A stretch of 33,225 nt of DNA from Bacteroidota bacterium (GTDB lineage: Bacteria; Bacteroidota; Bacteroidia; Chitinophagales; Chitinophagaceae): the NCBI GenBank assembly GCA_013286315.1, contig JABDFX010000024.1, positions 1-33,225 on the forward strand. The letters are read 5' to 3'. The notes under the pieces were generated by a model. It was not told where the DNA came from. It searched no databases and saw only the letters and a list, made by a program, of their open reading frames with translations. Shown one piece after another: positions 7,626-16,255 of the stretch; within the stretch, counting starts at the first letter, position 1; each line of letters opens with the position of its first letter. Position numbers and translations under genes: made by a program.

Positions 7626-9482
7626 TTGAAAACAGCCATTCTTGGAATTTCAGCTTTTTACCATGATAGCGCAGCCTGTCTCCTGATAGACGGCGAAATA
7701 ATCGCTGCGGCGCAGGAAGAGAGATTCTCACGCAAAAAAAATGATGCTTCCTTTCCCAAATCCGCTATACAATATGTATTAAGTGAAGGAGGTATCGTAT
7801 ACGAAGATCTCACGGCCATTTCTTTTTATGATAAGCCATTGCTGAAATTTGAGCGATTAATGGAAAATTATCATTCTTTCGTGCCGCGCGGAATATCGGG
7901 TTTCTTAAATTCGGTCCCGGTTTGGATCAAAGAGAAGTTGTTCATGCGGAAATTTCTTCGCGGGCATCTCGATGAATTCGGTAAAAAAAAAATCCAGCTC
8001 CTGTTTCCGGAACACCATCTTTCGCATGCGGCAAGCGCCTTTTATCCATCTCCATTCGAAGAAGCAGCAATACTTACTGTTGATGGGGTTGGTGAGTGGG
8101 CAACCACAACCATATGTCACGGAAAGTTTAATCAGATAACCGTATTACGACAATTGGATTATCCCCATTCCCTTGGGCTGCTGTATGCATCGTTTACATA
8201 TTATTTAGGATTCAAAGTGAACAGTGGTGAATATAAAGTAATGGGCCTTGCACCTTATGGAGATCCTCAGTCGGAACAAACACGTGCATTTAAAGATAAA
8301 ATACTTCAGGAACTGATGGACATCCGGGAAGACGGATCCATACTGCTGAATATGGATTATTTTGATTTTGCAACATCCACGCGAATGACAAATAATAAAA
8401 AATGTGAAACACTTTTTGGTATACCTCCAAGAGAACCGGAATCTTCCATCAGCCAGTCACATATGAATCTTGCCCTCGCCATTCAACAGGTTACTGAGTT
8501 ATGCATGATTTCACTTGCCACAACTGCACAAAAGATGACCGGTTGTAAAAACCTGGTTATGGCGGGAGGCGTTGCGCTGAACTGCGTTGCCAACAGCAAA
8601 ATTGCAGATACCGGACTTTTTGAGGAAATATGGATTCAGCCTGCTTCGGGAGATGCCGGAGGGGCTGTCGGATCGGCGTATGCTGCTTTCCACATATGGA
8701 ATAAAGCACCCAGAATGATTTCATACCCTGACGCTATGAAAGCTGCTTTTTTGGGGCCTGAATATGGGGAAAAGGAAATCCTGAAAATAATCCGGAAATA
8801 TGGAATGGTATTTAATTACTATGCTGATTTTAACGAGCTCTGTGCAGTCATTGCGCAAAAAATGACGGAGGGGAAGGTGGTGGGCTGGTTTCAGGACCGA
8901 ATGGAATTTGGTCCGAGGGCGCTTGGAAACAGGAGCATACTCGCAGATCCGAGAAATCCGGAAATGCAGAAAATCCTGAATTTAAAAATAAAATTCAGGG
9001 AAGGATTCCGTCCCTTTGCACCCGCAGTATTGGCTGAAGATCTGTCAGAATATTTCGAAAAGGGATCAGCATCTCCCTACATGCTGTTTATAGATACTCT
9101 GCGTCAAAAATGGAAATCTTCTGAACCGTCCTGTGAATCCGAAAGGCGGGCGGAAAACCGGCTTCAAAAAACCGGGTCTTTTTTCCCCGCGGTAACACAT
9201 CTGGATAATTCTGCAAGGATTCAAACGGTAGACAGAAACCTGCACCCGAAGTTCTGGCGGTTAATTACTGAATTCAAAAAGATAACCGGATGTGGAATGA
9301 TCATCAACACGTCTTTTAATGTAAGGGGTGAGCCCATTGTTTGCAATCCAGCGGATGCCTGCGAAGGGTTCCTGGGAACAGAAATGGACTTCCTTGTAAT
9401 GGGAAATTATGTTTTCGATAAAAGTGCACAAGAGAAACTTCAGTCAGCGACCCATCATAAGAAGGGGTTTAAGCCGGATTAA
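7626..9482 (+). CDS. O-carbamoyltransferase, NodU/CmcH/SxtI type
   Basis: A 618-residue cytoplasmic enzyme of normal family length. Members move a carbamoyl group from carbamoyl phosphate, through carbamoyl-adenylate, onto a hydroxyl of a sugar or other small molecule. The N-terminal Kae1-like half shows GISAFYHDSAACLL, the metal-binding block EHHLSHAASAFYPSPFEEA (H130, H131, H134), TVDGVGEW, MGLAPYGDP and MAGGVALNCVANSK. The C-terminal YrdC-like half shows FGPRALGNRSILADPR, FRPFAPAVL and TSFNVRGEPIVCNPADA. The start is a TTG at 7626; no in-frame ATG lies nearby upstream, and the protein begins with the expected KTAILGISAFYHDS. It is the last gene of the SGNH/SxtJ/DUF5989 set. The acceptor is unknown; an exported or envelope glycan is inferred from context. 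Confidence 0.93.
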   Translation: MKTAILGISAFYHDSAACLLIDGEIIAAAQEERFSRKKNDASFPKSAIQYVLSEGGIVYEDLTAISFYDKPLLKFERLMENYHSFVPRGISGFLNSVPVWIKEKLFMRKFLRGHLDEFGKKKIQLLFPEHHLSHAASAFYPSPFEEAAILTVDGVGEWATTTICHGKFNQITVLRQLDYPHSLGLLYASFTYYLGFKVNSGEYKVMGLAPYGDPQSEQTRAFKDKILQELMDIREDGSILLNMDYFDFATSTRMTNNKKCETLFGIPPREPESSISQSHMNLALAIQQVTELCMISLATTAQKMTGCKNLVMAGGVALNCVANSKIADTGLFEEIWIQPASGDAGGAVGSAYAAFHIWNKAPRMISYPDAMKAAFLGPEYGEKEILKIIRKYGMVFNYYADFNELCAVIAQKMTEGKVVGWFQDRMEFGPRALGNRSILADPRNPEMQKILNLKIKFREGFRPFAPAVLAEDLSEYFEKGSASPYMLFIDTLRQKWKSSEPSCESERRAENRLQKTGSFFPAVTHLDNSARIQTVDRNLHPKFWRLITEFKKITGCGMIINTSFNVRGEPIVCNPADACEGFLGTEMDFLVMGNYVFDKSAQEKLQSATHHKKGFKPD

Positions 9483-9573
9483 TCCGAATGATACAATCCA
9501 ACCGCCACGTACGATCCGGATCATATATTTCCCGAAGGATATGATTACGGATTCCATTATTATAAGAAGAAAT

Positions 9574-11256
9574 TTATTTTTGTATAACTTTCTTAAACCC
9601 CGGCCCCCTGATAAAGCGGCCGGGTCTTGCACCGGTATGTTCGCCGTTTTTTATAACCTGTACGCCATTTACTAACACGTCAGATATGCCCGTTGCAAAT
9701 TGCTGCGGTTTTTCATACGTCGCATGATCCTGCACAGTCCTGGGATCGAAAATTACGATATCTGCATAATTGCCCTGTTTCAGTTCTCCTCTTTTTTGCA
9801 GTTTCAGATTCGTGGCAGGCAATTGGGATAATTGTTGAATGGCCTGCTGCAAACTCAGCATTTTATCATCACGTACAAATTTCCCGATGACACGCGCAAA
9901 ATTTCCATAAGCCCTGGGATGTGCTCCGGACAGGAGGAATACGCCTTCGGGAGCAGAGGATGCTGCGTCTGAACCAAAACTTACCCAGTGTAACGCGATT
10001 TCTTTGCGCAGATTATTTTCATCCATAGATGAATACACGACTCCTATTCTTGTACTGTCTTCCACGATCAGGTCCATAGCGGTTTCCCCTGCCGATCGAC
10101 CGCGAATGGCTGCTACTTCTGCCAGTGTCTTTCCAATATATTTTCTGAGTGAATCTTTTTTAAAACCTATTAATAATACACCTTGCGCTCCGCCTGCCTG
10201 ATAATAAGTATTTTCCCAATCGGTCGCATTATTGTCCATAGCCTTTCTCATCTGCTCCCGTATCTTTTTATTCTGCAACCTTTTCCAAAGTTTATCAAAG
10301 CCACCATCCTGCAGCGTCGGCGGAAAAGAGGCTGTCAGCCCGGTTGCACTCCGGTTATAGGTATACATATTGGCGGTGATTGGTATCCCTTCCTTTCTGG
10401 CTTTTTCCACTATTTTGATAAGACTGTCCAGTTTCCACCAGTTGTCCTTGCCTGCTTCCTTTAGGTGATATATTTCAACGTGTACACCCGTTTGTTTCGA
10501 AATGCTGATCAATTCGCCGATGGCTTCAAATAATTTACTGCCTTCACTGCGAATATGGCTCGTGTACATGCCGCCGTATTTTGCTGCTTCCTTTGCCAGA
10601 GGAACCAGCTCTGCCGTTTTTGCGAAAAAATCCGGCGGGTAAATGAGTGCATTGGTGATTCCCATGGCGCCTTCTTCCATTGCCTGATCGATCAATAATT
10701 TCATACTGTCCAGCTGGATGACGGTTGGTGCTACATTATCTTCACCGACTACATACTGACGAACGGTTCCCGTACCGACGAAGGATGCGATATTACAGCT
10801 GATCCCTTTTTTTTCAAGCCAGTTCATATATTCTCCCAATGTATTCCACGCAACAGGATATTTGATATCACGTTGGCCATCGATTTTTTGTTTTTTCATT
10901 TTCTTATTCAGCGGCCCCATACTGCCTTCACCAAATACTTCCAGCGTAACACCCTGTCGTAAATCACTCTGTGAACGTCCATCCTGGATTAATGACTCTT
11001 CTGAATGGCTGAGCATATTGATAAAACCGGGTGCCACTGCTTTGCCCTCAGCATCTATTTCATTGTTGGACCGGCTGTTTCTCAGGTCCCCGATAAATGC
11101 AATTGTATCGTCATTGATAGCAATATCGGCCTGGTATGGCTCGCCGCCGTTTCCATCGTATATCAGTCCATCCCTTATGATCGAGTCATAAGTGCGTGTG
11201 CGTTTACAGGATATCAGGGATATCAATAAAAAAAACAAAAGCAGAACTAGTTTCAT
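9574..11256 (-). CDS. D-aminoacylase-like amidohydrolase, lipoprotein
   Basis: A 560-residue member of the amidohydrolase superfamily, close to N-acyl-D-amino-acid deacylases. It starts with a lipoprotein signal (LLISLISCKRT), so it is probably anchored in the envelope. Seen in order: DGLIYDGNGGEPYQADIAI, the strand APGFINMLSHSEESLI, VTLEVFGEGSMGPLN, SHIRSEG, VEIYHLKEAGKDNWWK, and SFGSDAASSAPEG near residue 455. In classical D-aminoacylases the strand reads IDxHTHxD and a Cys follows in GNCG. Here the first metal His position is Leu, the leading Asp is Asn, and GEG replaces the Cys block. The later His, Lys and Asp blocks are kept. I believe this variant is a recurring Bacteroidota subgroup, so loss of activity should not be assumed. 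It converges with the carbamoyltransferase gene and is divergent from the next one. Confidence 0.85.
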   Translation of the reverse strand: MKLVLLLFFLLISLISCKRTRTYDSIIRDGLIYDGNGGEPYQADIAINDDTIAFIGDLRNSRSNNEIDAEGKAVAPGFINMLSHSEESLIQDGRSQSDLRQGVTLEVFGEGSMGPLNKKMKKQKIDGQRDIKYPVAWNTLGEYMNWLEKKGISCNIASFVGTGTVRQYVVGEDNVAPTVIQLDSMKLLIDQAMEEGAMGITNALIYPPDFFAKTAELVPLAKEAAKYGGMYTSHIRSEGSKLFEAIGELISISKQTGVHVEIYHLKEAGKDNWWKLDSLIKIVEKARKEGIPITANMYTYNRSATGLTASFPPTLQDGGFDKLWKRLQNKKIREQMRKAMDNNATDWENTYYQAGGAQGVLLIGFKKDSLRKYIGKTLAEVAAIRGRSAGETAMDLIVEDSTRIGVVYSSMDENNLRKEIALHWVSFGSDAASSAPEGVFLLSGAHPRAYGNFARVIGKFVRDDKMLSLQQAIQQLSQLPATNLKLQKRGELKQGNYADIVIFDPRTVQDHATYEKPQQFATGISDVLVNGVQVIKNGEHTGARPGRFIRGPGFKKVIQK

Positions 11257-11546
11257 GCTGCCGGGGTTTTCGGAATCCGGTGGAAGATACCAAAATCATT
11301 GCTTTTGGAAATCACCGCGATGGTCTGTGTAATTATTTGCACACTTACGCGGCTTAGGCCGGCCCAGGAGTGAGTGGTTTATCGTTTTCGATTTTTTTTT
11401 TCCAGATTAAGTTAAGAACTGACTGGCTTTAAGAATATGAAACTGAAAGTTTTGCACCCGTTTGTCGGAAATCTCTGTACTGTTGCAGTCGGGATCGGCT
11501 GATGGCAGATGTTCAGGCCCGGATATTTATATAATGTTGAGAGGAC

Positions 11547-11957
11547 ATGAAAACACAGATTTTATTCATATCATTTTTGTTATTCTTTTCGGCTGGCCAG
11601 GCTCAGACAAAGGCTACCGGAGCTGATAAGGTATTGACAGTTGAGGAAGGAAATTTATCGATCTCAATTCAGAAAGACGGGAAATGCTATTTCATATACC
11701 AGAATGGAATGTCAACAAAAAAAGACGAACGAAATATTGTATTTAAAAACAAACAGGATATCCGGTCTTTTGAAAAAAAAATAAGCAAGGCGCTGTCGGC
11801 AAAAGATGGCACATCTGATATCATCATATATAAATCATATAAAATTCGCCTGTTGACCGAGATAGGTGGTGTATTTATGATCGTAAATGAAACGGGACAG
11901 TCACAATCAACATTACGTATTTCGAAGGAAATGTATGGCCAGGTAGATACGCTATGA
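11547..11957 (+). CDS. small secreted protein of unknown function
   Basis: 136 residues with a clear signal peptide (MKTQILFISFLLFFSAGQAQ). The mature part is polar and beta-rich by eye (LSISIQKDGKCYFIYQNG; IIIYKSYKIRLLTEIGGVFMIVNETGQ), with one Cys. I do not recognise a family. It stands alone, behind a 290-base intergenic stretch shared with the divergent amidohydrolase, and is followed by an intrinsic terminator at 12063-12090, so it is probably transcribed on its own. Confidence 0.75.
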   Translation: MKTQILFISFLLFFSAGQAQTKATGADKVLTVEEGNLSISIQKDGKCYFIYQNGMSTKKDERNIVFKNKQDIRSFEKKISKALSAKDGTSDIIIYKSYKIRLLTEIGGVFMIVNETGQSQSTLRISKEMYGQVDTL

Positions 11958-12062
11958 GCTGGTATCGTTTCTTACGAAATAAGAAAAACCTACATATAAA
12001 TCTTATAATACCTGGGACGGGCTCTATGAAAGGCCTTTCAGGACCATTCATCCGACCATGGC

Positions 12063-12090
12063 AGCCCTTCAAAAACGAAGGGCTTTTTTT
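12063..12090 (+). terminator. Rho-independent terminator
   Basis: An 8-bp perfect stem (AGCCCTTC and GAAGGGCT) with loop AAAAAC is followed directly by a run of T. It lies 106 bases after the stop of the small secreted protein gene and before the DNA glycosylase gene, and reads in the + direction. Confidence 0.85.
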
Positions 12091-12216
12091 CTGATCTTTT
12101 ATCCCGTGGCCAGGAATATGCGATAATCAATCCAAAGCTCAAAATGATCAGGCTGGTAACCAGGGCTGCGAAACCCGCGGCGTATTTGGATTTGTAATAA
12201 TTTCGCAGGATGACAT

Positions 12217-12921
12217 TTGCAAAAAAAGGCCATCCGGTTTAACAAACTACTCCGTTATGCCGGTGACCCGCTGCCGCCGGGAATCCGGATGATGAATCCA
12301 TTTAAAGAATCCGACCAGCCTCTACGGATAGCTGAAAAATTTTATCGGAAATATTATAGCGATGCGAAACCGCGGCACCTCATACTCGGGATCAATCCCG
12401 GCCGCTTCGGAGCTGGATTAACCGGGATCCCTTTCACGGATCCGAAAAGACTGGAAAGTGAATGTCAGATTGATTATACCGGTAAGCAGGCACACGAACC
12501 TTCTTCAGTGTTTATCTATGAAATGATCCAGGCCTATGGCGGCGCGGAAGCTTTTTACATGGATTTCTACATCAATTCCATTTGTCCCCTGGGGTTCACA
12601 TCCGTAGATGCAAAGGGTAAAGAGAAAAACTACAATTATTACGACAGCAGAGAGCTCCGCGAAGCCGTCCGGTCATTTATTATTGAAAATATCCGGATAC
12701 TCATAGCCATGGGCGTTCGCAGGGAAATTTGTTTTTGTTTTGGTACCGGTGAAAACGAGAAGTTTTTGACAAAGCTGAATCAGGAATTTAATTTCTTTGA
12801 AAAAATCATATCACTGGAACATCCCAGGTATATTATGCAATACAAACACGCAGAAAAAAATGATTACATTCATAAATACCTGGCTGCATTCCATCTCATA
12901 AAGAGAGTTTCCCATGATTAA
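12217..12921 (+). CDS. SMUG2-type uracil-DNA glycosylase family protein (DUF4918)
   Basis: 234 residues as read from a TTG at 12217. The uracil-DNA glycosylase fold is shown by HLILGINPGRFGAGLTGIPFTDP (the active-site GxNPG loop, around residues 54-76), YINSICPLGF, and the late LEHPRYIMQYK block, where the family has its HPS/HPR leucine-loop region. It would remove uracil or related bases from DNA. The start is doubtful: an ATG at 12210 gives MTFAKKGHPV and stops, but dropping one A from the seven-A run at 12220-12227 would give MTFAKKAIRFNKLL, a typical beginning for this family. So either TTG is used or there is an indel. The DUF488 gene overlaps its end by 8 bases, suggesting translational coupling. 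Confidence 0.88.
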   Translation: MQKKAIRFNKLLRYAGDPLPPGIRMMNPFKESDQPLRIAEKFYRKYYSDAKPRHLILGINPGRFGAGLTGIPFTDPKRLESECQIDYTGKQAHEPSSVFIYEMIQAYGGAEAFYMDFYINSICPLGFTSVDAKGKEKNYNYYDSRELREAVRSFIIENIRILIAMGVRREICFCFGTGENEKFLTKLNQEFNFFEKIISLEHPRYIMQYKHAEKNDYIHKYLAAFHLIKRVSHD

Positions 12922-13252
12922 AATCAAAAGAATTTATGAACGCCGGTCTGCCAGTGACGGATATCGCATCCTGGTTGATCGCCTGTGGCCGCGCGGAATG
13001 AAAAAAGAAACTGCCAATATAAATATTTGGATGAAAGAGATTGCGCCATCTTCCGAATTAAGGCAATGGTTCGATCATGACCCGGAAAAATGGAAATCCT
13101 TCCTGGTAAAATACAAAGCCGAACTGGAGCATTCACCATTGTTTGCAGAGTTGAAGTCTTTAACCGAAAAACATAAGATCATTACATTGTTGTACGGGTC
13201 GAGGGATCAGCAGTATAATCAGGCAGTTGCATTGAAAAGTTTCTTACCATAA
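12914..13252 (+). CDS. DUF488 family protein (YeaO-like)
   Basis: 112 residues, about the usual length of the family. Typical blocks are IKRIYERRSASDGYRILVDR, LWPRGMKKE, WFDHDPEKWKSF and ITLLYGSRDQQYNQA. It is a cytoplasmic protein whose biochemical role is not established. Its start lies inside the end of the DNA glycosylase gene (8-base overlap), and the GH20 gene begins 12 bases after its stop, so the three probably share a transcript. Confidence 0.88.
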   Translation: MIKIKRIYERRSASDGYRILVDRLWPRGMKKETANINIWMKEIAPSSELRQWFDHDPEKWKSFLVKYKAELEHSPLFAELKSLTEKHKIITLLYGSRDQQYNQAVALKSFLP

Positions 13253-13264
13253 TAAATCTCTGAC

Positions 13265-15151
13265 ATGAAAAAAATAGTGACCTTACTTTCTTCTGTTTTT
13301 ATCCTGCTGAACGGTTTTGCACAGGAAAATATTTCTATTATTCCGGTGCCTGTCAAGATAAATAAAAATCAGGGACATTTTATTTTGCCCTCCGTAATCA
13401 CTATCAGTGCCGATGATAATCAGGGATTGAAAACAGCGCTCGCAGATTTAACTGAACACCTCACGATACCCACGGGATATCATGCGACGATGACGAATGC
13501 AGGATCGGCCGTCATCCATATTATATTGAACAAATCAGCTAATCAGGAACTCGGAAATGAAGGTTATCAGTTAACGGTATCAGTAAAGAATATAACCATC
13601 ACAGCCAATCAGCCCGCAGGCATTTTCTATGGGGTCCAAAGCTTTTTACAATTGCTGCCACCTGAAATCGGAAGCAACACAAGGGTAAGCGGTATCGCCT
13701 GGAGTGCACCCTGTGTAACTGTCACGGACTATCCGCGATTCGGATGGCGGGGATTAATGCTCGACGTAAGCCGCCATTTTTTTACAAAGGAAGAAGTGAA
13801 GAAATATATGATTCAGATGGCCCGGTACAAATACAATGTGCTTCACCTGCATTTGAGTGATGACCAGGGCTGGCGGATCGAAATCAAATCATTGCCGCAA
13901 CTCACCAGTATAGGAGCCTGGCGTGTAAAACGTACGGGACTTTGGAATGAATTTTTACCCACGCTCGCCAATGAGAAAGCGTCAGATGGTGGATTTTACA
14001 CCCAGGACGATATGCGGGAAATGATCAGTTTTGCGGGGGACCGGAATATCACCATCCTTCCGGAAATTGATGTGCCCGCGCATAGTCTGGCCCTGATTGC
14101 TTCCTTTCAAAATCTTTCCTGTACACAGCTTCCATATAGTGTGAATGCCGGTTTCCGGAGCCCGGTCAGGGATGATAATGCATTGTGCATTGGAAACGAT
14201 TCCGTTTTCATGATGCTGGATAAAATATTTACGGAAATGGCGGCACTCTTCCCCTGCGAATATATTCATGTGGGCGGTGATGAAGCATATAAAGGGTTTT
14301 GGTCCGATTGCCCGAAGTGCCAGAAACGTATGACGGATGAGCACCTGAAAAATGTAGATGAACTGCAAAGTTATTTTGTTAAGAGAATGGAAGCCATATT
14401 AAAAAGTAAAGGCAAAAAGCTGATTGGCTGGGACGAAATATTGGAGGGTGGCCTCGCACCGGAAGCAACCGTTATGAGCTGGAGAGGAATGAAGGGCGGA
14501 ATAGATGCAGCCAAAATGAATCACCACGTTGTAATGACTCCATGGGATTATTGTTACCTGGATCTTTATCAGGGCGAAGCCAGTGTGGAACCGCCTGCAT
14601 ATGGCATATGCCGGCTAACGGATTCGTATACTTATGATCCGGTGCCCGATAGCGTGGATGAAAAATTAATTTTGGGAGGGCAGGGAAATTTGTGGACCGA
14701 ACGTGTTTCTAATTTTCGTCACGTTGAATACATGACCTGGCCGCGGGGTCTGGCCCTGGCCGAAGTGTACTGGAGCCCGAAAGCCAGTCGTAACTGGGAT
14801 GATTTTATACTCAGGATGGAGGCGCAGTTTCCGAGGCTTGACGCAGAGGGAATTAAATACGCGCTGAGTGCATACAACGTGATGTATACACCTATACGGG
14901 GCAAGGATAACCGGTCATTCTCTGTCAAATTATCTACAGAAATAAAAGGTCTGGATATTTACTACACTTTCGACGGAACCAATCCGGATCCATATTATCC
15001 AAAATACACCGGTGAGCTGATCAGTTTTCCGGTGGGTGCCACACAAATTACCGCCAATACTTTCCGCAATGGGAAGCCGGTTGGGAAACAGGTCACCATA
15101 AAAAAAGATGACCTGGCTCTGCGGTTAACACAGGGCAGACATCAGTATTAA
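13265..15151 (+). CDS. beta-N-acetylhexosaminidase, GH20
   Basis: A 628-residue secreted enzyme that removes terminal N-acetylglucosamine or galactosamine from chitin fragments, peptidoglycan or glycoproteins. A signal peptide (MKKIVTLLSSVFILLNGFAQ) is followed by the GH20 N-terminal domain (about 25-145) and the catalytic barrel: YPRFGWRGLMLDVSRHF, LHLHLSDDQGWRIEIKSLP, ILPEIDVPAHS, and HVGGDEAYKGFW with the catalytic Asp-Glu pair at D339-E340 for substrate-assisted catalysis. GWDEILEGG and GGQGNLWTE complete the site. The last 70 residues (LDIYYTFDGTNPDPYYP...) form a chitobiase/hexosaminidase C-terminal domain. It follows the DUF488 gene by 12 bases. Confidence 0.95.
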   Translation: MKKIVTLLSSVFILLNGFAQENISIIPVPVKINKNQGHFILPSVITISADDNQGLKTALADLTEHLTIPTGYHATMTNAGSAVIHIILNKSANQELGNEGYQLTVSVKNITITANQPAGIFYGVQSFLQLLPPEIGSNTRVSGIAWSAPCVTVTDYPRFGWRGLMLDVSRHFFTKEEVKKYMIQMARYKYNVLHLHLSDDQGWRIEIKSLPQLTSIGAWRVKRTGLWNEFLPTLANEKASDGGFYTQDDMREMISFAGDRNITILPEIDVPAHSLALIASFQNLSCTQLPYSVNAGFRSPVRDDNALCIGNDSVFMMLDKIFTEMAALFPCEYIHVGGDEAYKGFWSDCPKCQKRMTDEHLKNVDELQSYFVKRMEAILKSKGKKLIGWDEILEGGLAPEATVMSWRGMKGGIDAAKMNHHVVMTPWDYCYLDLYQGEASVEPPAYGICRLTDSYTYDPVPDSVDEKLILGGQGNLWTERVSNFRHVEYMTWPRGLALAEVYWSPKASRNWDDFILRMEAQFPRLDAEGIKYALSAYNVMYTPIRGKDNRSFSVKLSTEIKGLDIYYTFDGTNPDPYYPKYTGELISFPVGATQITANTFRNGKPVGKQVTIKKDDLALRLTQGRHQY

Positions 15152-15261
15152 TAATGTCATCGGGCATAAAGGGCGTCTTATCGTGTAATAGCGCTCATAC
15201 ATCGAAGAATTTTCGTGAAGGCCGTCCTTTTTTGCAATTTCAGATATTATTAAACCGAACC

Positions 15262-15747
15262 ATGAAAACTATTCCTCATTGTGTCGAATGCGGCAAACCT
15301 ATATCCTGGGGTGTGCATGTTTTTTCACAGAGAATCTACGGTCATTCTCTTTGTCTGAAGGATCAGTGCGCGATTGCAGAATCGGGTGCATCAGGCAGGG
15401 CAGTTGATTTATATCTTGCCTTGAAATCGCGGAACTTTCCTGTCATCCTTGAATATTTTGATGGTCAGAAATATATTGACATGGCGTTGCCCGGTAAATT
15501 ATATATTGAAGTGAATGAACGCCACCATCAAAATAGCTATCAGGCAATGAACGACCTGGCAAGCTCTGTTTATTTGCTCGAAAAAAAAATACCAACCATA
15601 ATCGTTTCAGATACGATGCTTGGCAATCCGGGGTCCTTTGAACATGTTGTTAACGAACTCTCAAAGGCCTGCAGAGTGATGCTAAAGCCAACACATAGTT
15701 ATTCTTTTACCGTAGTACCGCCGCTCACACTGGCGCAGTTGCAATAA
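15262..15747 (+). CDS. treble-clef zinc finger plus endonuclease-fold protein
   Basis: 161 residues from the ATG at 15262; an upstream ATG at 15154 would add 36 residues of unlikely sequence. The first 36 residues hold CVECG...HSLCLKDQC, a C-X2-C-X20-C-X4-C pattern (C7, C10, C31, C36) expected to bind zinc. The rest looks like a PD-(D/E)xK nuclease core of the DUF559/Vsr kind: a helix DLYLALKSRNFPVILEYF, strand KYIDMALP with D73, strand LYIEVNERHH with E83, helix SYQAMNDLASSVYLLEKK, strand IPTIIVSD. The usual third catalytic residue is not obvious. A DNA-processing or repair role is inferred from the fold only; I do not recognise a named family. Confidence 0.7.
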   Translation: MKTIPHCVECGKPISWGVHVFSQRIYGHSLCLKDQCAIAESGASGRAVDLYLALKSRNFPVILEYFDGQKYIDMALPGKLYIEVNERHHQNSYQAMNDLASSVYLLEKKIPTIIVSDTMLGNPGSFEHVVNELSKACRVMLKPTHSYSFTVVPPLTLAQLQ

Positions 15748-16255
15748 CAATGGCTGACCCTTTTTGTGAAGCGATCTTTTTACAAGCAATTAACATAACA
15801 CATATCCTCTCCGCTGTTTTCCGGAGGTCTTTTATAAGCAGGATTTACTGAAATTCTGACAGAATAATACCTGTTCTTCACTTCTTCTGCATAATTAATA
15901 TATTGATAGTCATCAATTTATTTCCTCCTGGGCATTTTTCTCGTAAAAATACTTATGACATTCCAAAACTGCTTATTATCTTTAAAACCAACTTACAGTT
16001 TCCGTACCCATTGAGCAGTCTAACGCTCATTCTTCGGGAAAGAATACTGCACGAACCCTTCCAATCTTCCTTTGATAATGATTCCTTAACTATCCAAAAT
16101 CTTACGGCGGCCACTGTTTTTATCAAGATGTAAGCATTTTTTAACTACGATATATTTAGAATAGTCACTATACAATTTTTAAGACTAAACGACCAGGAAA
16201 AATACAGGAGATAATTGCTGCTGAGCAAAAAAGTTAAAAACGAAAAAGAAAGAGT
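15748..16255. other. 508-base gap
   Basis: No intact gene. The part at 15780-15917 contains a protein-like minus-strand fragment listed separately. A weak hairpin (CTCCG and CGGAG, followed by GTCTTTTAT) lies near 15808-15835 and might end transcription of the zinc-finger gene. The last 150 bases are AT-rich and presumably hold the promoter of the DUF4082 gene; TATATTTA near 16150 is one base from the TAnnTTTG element but lacks a clear partner. Confidence 0.4.
15780..15917 (-). pseudogene. possible C-terminal remnant of an unknown gene
   Basis: The minus strand has 45 codons open between stops that look like real protein: DDYQYINYAEEVKNRYYSVR, then ISVNPAYKRPPENSGEDMC and a final YVNCL. There is no ATG at a sensible place. 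Removing one T at the upstream edge (near 15916) would join it to another open stretch reading ECHKYFYEKNAQEEIN, adding about 20 residues before further stops. This pattern fits an old gene worn down by indels. I do not recognise the family, and chance cannot be excluded. Confidence 0.3.

Noticed and set aside
12038-12228. Minus-strand open frame with one good membrane helix (NYYKSKYAAGFAALVTSLII and on)
   Set aside because: As given it has no ATG, GTG or TTG at a suitable place, it runs straight through the terminator hairpin at 12063-12090, and its beginning overlaps the DNA glycosylase gene. Only a one-base deletion in the A run would supply a start.
15903-16133. 76-codon + strand open frame in the gap before the DUF4082 gene
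   Set aside because: Composition is unlike neighbouring genes, it has no promoter or ribosome site, and part of it lies opposite the more protein-like minus-strand remnant.
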